The notes beneath the pieces are model-generated. The model searched no databases. It saw only the letters and a list, made by a program, of their open reading frames with translations, and was not told where the DNA came from. A DNA stretch of 14,697 bases from Nitzschia sp. DOCU1 (Eukaryota > Bacillariophyta > Bacillariophyceae > Bacillariales > Bacillariaceae): assembly GCA_951394045.1 (NCBI GenBank), contig CATOAN010000007.1, positions 1 through 14,697 of the forward strand, given 5' to 3'. Position 1 is the first letter of the stretch. The number at the start of each line of letters is the position of its first letter. Position numbers and translations under genes: made by a program. Shown piece after piece: positions 7,621 through 14,697 of this stretch.

Positions 7621-10600
7621 CTATTGGTGAGTGGGCAATGGGGCAGTTTCTTGCGTACTTCCCCGACGGGTCATTTCGGGCCGAACTTCCAGTTCTCCCT
7701 TCAAGGCGTCGAAGTTTTCCTGCACAATTGCTTGTCCCCGAGATTCCCATTCCTGTTGCCATGGCGTTAGCAAAATAATCAGAAACACGCTCGAGAATCC
7801 ATCCATTGACATACCTTGCGATTGGAAATAGCGTATTGGAGGTACTCATCTGAACTAACGCCAAAGACTCCACACTCCTTTAGTTTGTGCGCGAGCGGGA
7901 TGACTATATCAAAAACAGCGTCAAACAGCAGAATTGTCAGAAGAACCACAAAGGTGGAATGGTCAAACTTGTCAATATATTCTCTCGACTCACCATAATT
8001 GTCAAAGAACCATAGCTCTCCTGAATACCATCCCGGTGTTGGGTCCTTCCCAGTGCGCCCTTGGCAATAGGCCAAGAACATTTCGTGGTACAACTTACTA
8101 TTCCACTTGCTGTAAACGTGCCAATGCTGCATGGTGTGGCTGACGTCCGACGCTTGGATAATATGCTCGATAACAATGGTCGCCTTGCGATTGATGGAAA
8201 CTTGTGGGTCGTCGTCCGTATGATCCACGTGAAAAGCGTTCTCCCAGCGTTGCTTACGAAGTGCGGCCAGCTCCTTATCGAAAATATCGGTCGCCATGAG
8301 TGAATTGACAACCAGCTGGCGGAATCGACGTAGTTCGGCCTCAGTGCTGTAGATAGACGCTCGCAACTTGTCAAACATGGGATCCATCAGCAAATTCCAA
8401 GCAACGTCGACCGAGTTTTGTTCAGCCACGGCTTGGTTTTGATAGAGAGCGCCCAATGCGGGGTCTTCCTTGACGAGCAAGAAGTTAGGCACGCCTCGGT
8501 GGTCCACGTCGTGAATCAAGCTACTAAATACAATTGCGAATTGGGTCAAGGGGGATGAAGCGATTCCAAACGTGTGTTCATGCAATTCGTCAGCTTCTTC
8601 AATGTGTTTTACCGCCACAATTCTCGAGAGAAGTTTTGATACCGATTGTGTGACGTGCGACGCGTGGTCAAAGCTGCAAGGAAGAAATGAGTGAGTCCGA
8701 CACCAGCGCTGAGGGGAACACATTGGATCACGATTACGTACTTATGAAAAGGATTGCCTCGATACATGCTGGCAATCATTTCCACATATTTGGACAGTTG
8801 CGAAATGGCTTCAGGATCAACCTTGACATTTTTGGTACTGTACGCAGCAGGGTCGAATCCTGGCAACTCGATTACCTCTACAACCTCTCGTAAACAAATG
8901 CCAGACTGGCCCAATGTCGACTCCAGCTCTCGAACCTTGTCCCGCTCTTCTTCCGATACTGTTTCAGAGCTAGCCCGGCGTTTGGCTTCAATGCGGCGAA
9001 GAATGTGAGCCAAAATATCGCTTGTGTAGTCAACCAGACGTTGGACGCGTTCGGTTTCCACGGCAGCCGACTCGGTAGCGGAGTGATTGGATGCATCATC
9101 ATGGGCGGAAGAGTCCTCGCCGCTCTTGGAATTTCCACCCACAGATTGTAGGTCCGTTTCCGCTTCCGACGTTGCTTCGCTTGGTGCATAAGATGATTCC
9201 TTCGTGAGCTTGTGTCTGGGCAATAGCCAGAAAGTTTGCAATTCCCCTTTGCCCTTCGCATGAACTATATCGTCTCGGGCCTTGATCCAATTAGCCTTGT
9301 TGGCCGCAATAATGAGCTCGGCGGTCTCCTGGCTCACCTGAATCTTCTTCTTCATACCAGTCGATTCCATGCGAGCGGCTGTATTGACCGTATCTCCGAA
9401 CAACTGAAAGCGGGCACGATCGCCACGCAAAACGCCAGCCGTGACCGGTCCAGAGTGCAACTAATAGGAATGGTTGCAGTGAAAAGGGAGAAGAGTGAGC
9501 CCCGTAAACATGCCCCCTTGATCCATTTCCTACTAGCACAAGAAAGACTTACCCCGGCACGCACTAGTAGGTGTGGTTATGGTGAAAAAGGAGAAGGGTG
9601 AGCACCGCCGTAAACAGGTCCGATTGATCCATCTTTAAGTAGCACAAGAAAGACTTACTCGCGAGATCCGCTGTGTTGTTGAAACAAAAACCAATTGCAG
9701 GCAAACGACAAGTGGACGTGTTAGAAACGTGGAGCAAGCCCATTAACGCCGTAGGTTGCGTCTTCCGAAAATTACCTGTGTCAGGCCCCAGCGTCGTCTC
9801 CAGCTTCTTAGCCAATTCATTCATTTTCTCCAAACAATCTCTCGCAAATCTAGCCATGACTACGGCATGATCATCTGGTAGGAGGGGTTGTAGTGAACAA
9901 GGAAAAGGGTGAGCAACGCCGTAAACACGTCCGCTTGATCCATCTCTCTACACACCGTTAGGCTCAGGCAGTCCACACACTGCCACATAACAATCACCAA
10001 TAGTCTCGACCTTGAAGACGCGTCTTTGCTTGGCGATCTTGTCGAAGCTTCTATAAATTGTCTCCAAAAGAATAAAAACCTGTGAAGCCGTACGGCACGG
10101 TTAGCTAATTCGCATTGGGATCATCCCAGGGACAGCATCATTTCCACGACAAACACTTACTTGCGACGGTTCACGACTTGATGACCACGCAGTGAAACTG
10201 AGACGATCAAAATGCAAGAGATGAGGACGCGACAAGAGAAAAAAGTTGCAACTAGCCTAAACGCCCGAAACGATAACTGTTGCTTCACTCAGGGACCTCG
10301 AGTACTTACCCTGCAATATCCATGAACAAGACGGTTGCCGACGGGAACAAATCAGCAATCGGTGGACTATTGTCGACCAAGCCCAAATCATCTGTTTTTT
10401 CGTGACTCCCACCACCAGCCGATCCAGCCTCATCAAATCCCAGGCCAGCTGCGATAGCCGCCGCGCTGGAGTGGGCATTGGCTTTGCTATTAAAGTTCTT
10501 GTTTTCTTTGCTTTGATTCTCTTGGTTTTGATACAATTTTTCTCGAACTTGGGCTGGAAACAGACTTGTGACAATAGCCGTCGATTTGGCGGCCACTTGA

Positions 10601-12345
10601 TGGACTTTGCGCTGGCGTTTGGTAACGTACCAATCATACAGGAGAAACACACCCGACGTAAAGACAAATACCAAAAGGACCACAACTGTGAAAAGGGCTG
10701 GATTGCTTGTTTCGAATCTCTCAACATAGGCTGCCGAAGGATACACAGCAATGGTGTAGTCACAGTAGGGACTTTCTTCTGTAGCTGTCGACTCCAAGAA
10801 TTCTATTGCATCTTGGGACATTTCTTTGTCGCTCGTACTGAATGGACTATCGATCCGATACGAATCAAACGTTCGGTCGTGTAGATCGCTGTTACCCATA
10901 TACATGACATCGACGCCATTGACCACATACGTATAGGAATTGCCATGGGAAGTGCCACAGGATTCTTCCAATACCACGTATACGTCGGCATCTCGGTATT
11001 CCGGCAAGATTCCAGCAAAGAATCGTCCCCAAGGAATGACGGCCACGACATGTCCAACTATATCCGAAGAAGGATCGTGGGGAACTTGGAAAATGGGCGT
11101 CACGGCAATACTTTGCGGATCCTCGCACGCTACACCGTTTGCTTCCAGGCAATTGGATTCCGTACTCGTTGGGGCGGACGTGCCAAAGAGCAAGCTCGTA
11201 TCAAGTACTTCGGAAAATGCCGCCTGCCTGGTAAAATCTGCAAATCCCACCAATCGTTGAAAGGTCGGATGATTTTTGAGATTAAAGTTGACAATGGACG
11301 TATCGGTCGGCGCTGGACTCAACTGCCAAATGGGCGAGTAGTCTTCCTGGACAATTTCCGGTTCAAAGGTCCTGGCAGTCTTTCGATAAATATAGTCGGT
11401 AATATTTCGTACCAACATGCTGTTTACGTCATATCCCAAATCTACGAGCCCATCTTTAATCCATCCTTGGCTTTTGACGGAGTAGTCTTCCCAGGCTTGT
11501 CGATTAGCATTGGCTACACGGGGCGTGTAGGCCAGAAGCAACGCGCCGCTGAGATTTCTACTGTCACTTCCGAACTTTTCAAAATCTGCCAAGGTAAAGG
11601 TGGGCCATGTCGTCGTTGCTTGGTTCAACAGCCGGGCTTCTTCGGCAGCTGCACTGGATAGGAGCGTCGAAAAGATGCTTAGCACCGCCAGAATGCTCTT
11701 GCCATTGGCGTTGGAGACATCCAGAATTTCCCCAGCATCCGTCGTGAACTATGGATTTGGGTTGAGTTAGTGTGCGACTGCGTAAACATGCAATATGTGA
11801 AGGCATTGCAAACCCCTTACCTGTTGATCCGCATCCTGCTGTTCTTGCGACGAAACATACCAATATGTCAAATAGGCCACAGTTCCCGCCGATAGACAAA
11901 GGACCATAAATACGAGAATTTTGGCGTAGTAGACTTGTGCGTTTTCCTTGGCAGCAATCATCTCGGGGGGTGCCGAGGAGGGTCTACGTTTTTGATTGTC
12001 CGCGGCATCAGTGGACGAATCGTTGGTGCTGCGATCCAGATCGTCCTCGCTGTCCTGCGGCAAACTGAACTCACTGGCCATGGCCACTTGACGCTGTGGC
12101 TTGAAGGCATCCTGGACGAGCAAGTTGGATTGATCTCGCAGCAACGCCGATTCGTCGGGAATGGCGTTGATCGCTTCCTCGCGATGGCTGCCACTAAGAC
12201 CGCCAGGATTCGGAAGAAACTCGTCGCTGCTGAGCATGGCACTCATCCGACGGCCTTGTTCGGTCATTTGCGAGGGATCGACGGCATGATTTGCTTTGCT
12301 GCGCCGACGATTGCTCTTCTTTCGAGAGGGCTGACGGGGCAACAT
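7621..12345 (-). CDS. Membrane class III nucleotide cyclase fused to a 3',5'-cyclic phosphodiesterase, ten exons
   Basis: Exons: 12345..11821, 11748..10310, 10197..10161, 10079..9956, 9874..9776, 9670..9659, 9563..9553, 9460..8742, 8673..7815, 7752..7621, giving 1318 residues. All nine introns (62-112 nt) are GT-AG and phases agree throughout. Order: basic, disordered N-terminus; TM1 about 142-162; sensor domain about 176-520 (no named fold recognised); TM2 about 526-548; linker with STAIVTSLFPAQVREKLY; class III cyclase about 646-790; coiled linker; HD-type PDE about 960-1290. Cyclase residues: metal D652 (MDIAGFTAW) and D696 (KVETIGD), catalytic N775 and R779 (NTAARME). Purine-selecting positions are E692, as in guanylate cyclases, and Q768 where those have Cys, so substrate (GTP or ATP) is uncertain. 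PDE residues: H988, H992 (NPFHNFDHA), H1043/D1044 (IHDVDHRGVPN) and D1165 (ASDVSH). One chain can thus make and destroy a cyclic nucleotide under control of an external or lumenal signal. Splice sites are predicted, not tested. Confidence 0.92.
9461..9955 (-). repeat. Three homologous introns (4, 6, 7) within the cyclase gene, introner-like
   Basis: Introns at 9955..9875 (81 nt), 9658..9564 (95 nt) and 9552..9461 (92 nt) align along most of their length. On the plus strand each runs CTRRTAGG, GTTRYRGTGAAMAAGG-like, RRAAGRGTGAGC, CCGTAAACA, TTGATCCAT in the same order. Introns 6 and 7 also share an identical 19-nt donor end (TAGCACAAGAAAGACTTAC on the plus strand). Similarity stops at the exon borders, so introns rather than exons were copied. 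The unrelated intron 5 (9775..9671) lies between introns 4 and 6. Confidence 0.85.
9553..9670 (-). other. Two coding microexons of 12 nt and 11 nt in the cyclase domain
   Basis: Exon 6 (9670..9659) and exon 7 (9563..9553) supply residues 742-749, reading ADLAMRAG together with flanking bases. This is the conserved beta-strand just before LHSGPVTAGV of class III cyclases. Both have strong GTAAGT donors and CACAG/ACTAG acceptors. Skipping either would break frame or delete core residues. Confidence 0.85.
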
Positions 12346-12541
12346 GGTGTTCGTGACAATTATACCTTTCTAGCTCTAGCCACCTTCTTATTTTCTACCT
12401 TTCGAGAAAGAAGGTGTGGTATGTTAAGTTCAGATGCTGTGTTGATGCCTGGTCGTCGAGGACTTTTCTTTCGTTGCTGGAAATGAATCGACGCCGACGG
12501 CGTAATGCACTTGAAGGATTCTCCCCGCGGATTTTTTGGGT

Positions 12542-12655
12542 TTGACCGGACGTCAAAGTCATCCGGTGAATTTTGTTAGCTAGCGGTACGGATGACAAAG
12601 AGCCCATTTGATATGCCAAAATACTTATAGCCTGCAACGTCAGAAGCATTGACGT
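12542..12655. promoter_or_regulatory. Cluster of three CRE-like hexamers upstream of the cyclase
   Basis: ACGTCA at 12550-12555, ACGTCA at 12637-12642 and TGACGT at 12650-12655 lie 205-310 bases upstream of the cyclase ATG. The last two form an inverted pair 7 bases apart. The first sits between arms TTGACCGGA (12542-12550) and TCCGGTGAA (12562-12570), an almost perfect dyad. TGACGT and ACGTCA are the CO2/cAMP-responsive element cores described for Phaeodactylum carbonic anhydrase promoters, bound by bZIP factors. Motifs are read directly; function is inferred. Confidence 0.45.
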
Positions 12656-13095
12656 AATGGGACTATGCTTCTTTGGAACGACCCCATAGTGCCCCGAGAC
12701 ACAGGATGGGGCCTTTCATGAAGAAATTTCCCAAGATCGACTTTATTCGCGGGGGCGAAGAAGGGCCCATGAAAATAACAAATGCATACAAGTATAAGTA
12801 ACTCTGCGTACAATAAATATTCGGAAAGAACGCTAATAAGAACGGCAGGCCCATGCGTTAGTACGGCCAACTCGCGCCGGCCGGGCATAATTTCATATGC
12901 CTGCTGAGTCGGAGTTGGCAAGACCAATCTGGGTTGACTGGTGATTGATATTTTATATATTGGTGCATGAAATCGATAGCGGAAGCCAACGGAAGCCCCC
13001 ACTTATCTTGTTCTTTCCCCCAAAAGCAAGTGCAGGATACCGCGCTCAACAGTTCCGGCACTCGGGTTCTCCTCAAAACCTCGTCAAAGTTCTGC

Positions 13096-13227
13096 CATGA
13101 TTTCGTCACGATTTCGTCACGATTTCGTCACGATTTCGTCACGATTTCGTCACGATTTCGTCACGATTTCGTCACGATTTCGTCACGATTTCGTCATGAT
13201 TTTGCCATGATCTTGTCATGATCCTGC
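13096..13227 (+). repeat. 11-bp tandem repeat, eight perfect units and four variants
   Basis: Eight identical CACGATTTCGT units fill 13107-13194. A variant (CATGATTTCGT) precedes at 13096, and three diverging units (CATGATTTTGC, CATGATCTTGT, CATGATCCTGC) follow to 13227. Across each unit border the sequence reads TCGTCACGA, a palindrome with one central base. The pattern of perfect core and decayed flanks fits recent expansion by slippage. It begins about 285 bases before the transposase ATG and about 750 bases from the cyclase ATG. Confidence 0.9.
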
Positions 13228-13381
13228 CCACGTTCTTCCGGGACTGGTAGATAATAGCCTCTATTGCTTTTCAGTCATAACGGCTGGTAGTACAAATCTC
13301 CACGACGGATGATGATTCAGATACGTTGATGCATGTGCTATTGGTTTGAATAAAACGGTAAGTCAACCTCCTAGCGCCCGC

Positions 13382-14419
13382 ATGGCCTTGCTCAGAGTGG
13401 TTGATGCCTCACTGCGGGCAACTGCAAACACACTCTACCAGCCTACCATGTCTGTCAACAACGATGATGCTTCTTCGGTCGACCACTCCATTCCGGAAGG
13501 TCTCGTCATCTTTACAGAAGACGAACTGCTCTACCTTGGTTTGCGTCTCATCCGATATAAATGCCGTCGTATCAACCGAGCTAGGAAGGCTACCAACATC
13601 AAGCGCTTCCGCAAGAATTTCGGTGGTGTGCCCGATGCCGTCAACGCACTGTGGGAAGATCTGCAAACGACAGATGATCCCGAGGCATTCCTTGAGGAGA
13701 AGGATCGGGACATCAAGAAGTTATTGATGGCTCTCTACCAAATCAAGAAGTACCCAACCGAAGAGGACCGGGAACGTATCTTTGACCTTTCCCATTCATG
13801 GAGCCGGGAAAAGGTATGGTTCTACCTGGAGAAGATCCAGGCGCTGAAGAAACAAAAGATCGTGTGGCCTGAAAATAACGAAGACATATGGGTATGCACT
13901 GTCGACGGTACTCATTGCTGGGTCCAAGAACAGGCGCACCCCGAATTCTCGCTGGATCCCGAGTACTTCTCTCACAAACACAACAAATGTGGCATTGTGT
14001 ATGAGCTCGCTATAAGCCTACGAGAGCAGCGACTTATTTGGATGAACGGTGGTTTCAAGGCCGGCCGAAACGATGTTAGTATCTTTACTGCTGAAAATGG
14101 ACTCAAGGTCTTGCTGGAACAGACCGGCAAAATGGCGATTGGCGATGGCGGCTACCAGGGGCACGAAGAACAGTGTTCCACGCCCAATTCGATTGACTCC
14201 CGACCCGTACGAAAGTTCAAAAGTAGAGCTTTGAAAAGACATGAAAAGTTCAATGGATATACCAAGAGATATGATTGTCTCAAGGGGCGATTCCGTCATA
14301 GTCCCATGCGTTTCAACACTTGCTTTGAGGCGGTCTGTGTGATGGTGCAGTATCAGCTTGATGTCGGACAAGATTACTTGTATGATATTGTTGTAGAAGA
14401 TATTCTATACGACGACTAA
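13382..14419 (+). CDS. DDE transposase, PIF/Harbinger-like
   Basis: I start at the ATG at 13382 because the open frame to its left begins only with TTG; this gives 345 residues without internal stops. The catalytic core is clear: D175 in VDGTHCW, D231 in GFKAGRNDVSIF, and the IGDGGYQG block (252-260) that lies between the second and third acidic residues in this superfamily. The third acidic residue is less clear; E288 or D298 in the RHEKFNGYTKRYDCLKGRFR segment are the candidates. The N-terminal third is basic and helical and may bind the element ends. An intact frame suggests a recent or active copy. A convergent ORF begins 63 bases beyond its stop, as in two-gene Harbinger elements. Terminal inverted repeats could not be located within the window. 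Confidence 0.85.
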   Translation: MALLRVVDASLRATANTLYQPTMSVNNDDASSVDHSIPEGLVIFTEDELLYLGLRLIRYKCRRINRARKATNIKRFRKNFGGVPDAVNALWEDLQTTDDPEAFLEEKDRDIKKLLMALYQIKKYPTEEDRERIFDLSHSWSREKVWFYLEKIQALKKQKIVWPENNEDIWVCTVDGTHCWVQEQAHPEFSLDPEYFSHKHNKCGIVYELAISLREQRLIWMNGGFKAGRNDVSIFTAENGLKVLLEQTGKMAIGDGGYQGHEEQCSTPNSIDSRPVRKFKSRALKRHEKFNGYTKRYDCLKGRFRHSPMRFNTCFEAVCVMVQYQLDVGQDYLYDIVVEDILYDD

Positions 14420-14482
14420 TGTTGTAATAGAATAACTAATCATTAAAATAGATCGAGGTCTTTTAATAACTAACTAGTTCAT

Positions 14483-14697
14483 TCACATATTGAAACCTGC
14501 AAAAAATGCGTCGGCTTCGGCCTCGCTCATATTTGCAAAGACATCATCGAAGTCCTGCCCATCATCATGATCATCAACATCACCGGGCACTCCCGGCGAC
14601 TGATTCTTCTTGGCCTCATCTTTGAATTCAGTCTTCAGTTTCCTCTTCTCCAATGAGGACTTCTTGGCTTTACGTGGCGAGACTTTTTTCCCAGCCC
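14483..14697 (-). CDS. C-terminal end of a basic/acidic protein, cut by the right edge
   Basis: On the minus strand an open frame enters at the right edge and ends with TGA at 14485..14483, giving 70 residues. It starts with a Lys-rich stretch (GKKVSPRKAKKSS, LEKRKLKTEFKDEAKK), passes an Asp/His run (DVDDHDDGQD) and ends FANMSEAEADAFFAGFNM. The basic part looks like a nuclear-localisation or DNA-binding tail. It converges on the transposase with a 63-base gap, so it may be the second gene of the same mobile element (Harbinger elements carry a DNA-binding partner), or an unrelated host gene. The rest lies outside the window. Confidence 0.6.
   Translation of the reverse strand, partial: AGKKVSPRKAKKSSLEKRKLKTEFKDEAKKNQSPGVPGDVDDHDDGQDFDDVFANMSEAEADAFFAGFNM

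Larger units (their letters stand above)
12346..13381. promoter_or_regulatory. Divergent upstream region of the cyclase and the transposase
   Basis: The cyclase starts leftward at 12345 and the transposase rightward at 13382. No coding region in between is credible; frames at 12395-12649, 12640-13002 and 12967-13221 lack domains, and the last is mostly the 11-bp repeat in translation. It contains three CRE-like hexamers near the cyclase and the tandem repeat at 13096-13227. The left end of the transposon probably lies in its right half, but I could not identify a terminal inverted repeat. Confidence 0.45.

Noticed and set aside
9564..9857. Minus-strand 97-residue frame containing intron sequence
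   Set aside because: It reads through introns 5 and 6 of the cyclase. Splicing restores the conserved DTADLAMRAGLHSG stretch instead.
10080..10160. Introns 1, 2, 3 and 5 as further members of the repeated intron family
   Set aside because: They share at most short matches (for example GTAAACATGC in intron 1 and AACGCCGTA in intron 5) and do not align along their length, so I did not include them.
10402..11661. Long plus-strand frames (160 and 238 residues) opposite cyclase exon 2
   Set aside because: They lack domains, and the minus strand carries a coherent sensor/TM/cyclase protein with good splice sites.
12967..13221. Plus-strand frame with SRFRHDFVTI repeats
   Set aside because: It is only the 11-bp tandem repeat in translation (33-bp cycle in frame), with no domain or plausible gene context.
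13096..13227. CRISPR array
   Set aside because: Units are contiguous 11-mers with no spacers, in a eukaryotic genome.
13346..13381. Transposase start at the TTG upstream
   Set aside because: A TTG start is not expected in a eukaryotic nuclear gene, and the ATG at 13382 leaves all recognisable domains intact.

Overview
The window looks like nuclear DNA of a pennate diatom, most like Phaeodactylum tricornutum. Four things point there: short GT-AG introns (62-112 nt), a plastid presequence with a signal-peptide cleavage site at A/F (the diatom 'ASAFAP' type), a membrane cyclase fused to a phosphodiesterase, and a DDE transposase of the kind common in diatom genomes. The species is inferred; no search was run.

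Layout, left to right. (1) Positions 1-285, minus: N-terminus of a Ser/Pro-rich protein that runs off the left edge. (2) 1008-2277, minus: a two-exon CDC50/LEM3-type flippase subunit. (3) 2764-4654, minus: a two-exon protein with four membrane spans and a long Ser/Lys-rich tail, function unknown. (4) 5134-6888, plus: a plastid-targeted membrane protein of the plant At5g03900/cyanobacterial family. Its conserved part stops near 6400 in a pyrimidine-rich tract with an interstitial telomere repeat, and a coding-like segment in another frame follows. (5) 6900-7620: gene-free, with a small 33-bp tandem repeat. (6) 7621-12345, minus: a ten-exon, 1318-residue receptor-like nucleotide cyclase/phosphodiesterase, rebuilt here from splice sites with the frame kept through every junction. 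(7) 12346-13381: its upstream region, with three CRE-like hexamers and an 11-bp tandem repeat. (8) 13382-14419, plus: a PIF/Harbinger-like DDE transposase, with the 3' end of a convergent basic/acidic ORF at 14483-14697.

The cyclase is the centrepiece. One polypeptide carries a two-pass membrane sensor, a class III cyclase that makes a cyclic nucleotide, and a PDE that destroys it. Three of its nine introns (4, 6 and 7) are copies of one sequence from end to end, and introns 5-7 isolate 12-nt and 11-nt microexons inside the catalytic core. This resembles introner-type intron gain. Its upstream region holds two ACGTCA and one TGACGT hexamers within 106 bp, so the gene may be controlled by the kind of bZIP/cAMP circuit known for CO2-responsive diatom promoters.

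The other genes are not obviously linked to it. CDC50 supports P4-ATPase lipid flipping, and the plastid protein is a conserved but poorly understood plastid membrane factor. The transposase marks the right end as repeat-rich.
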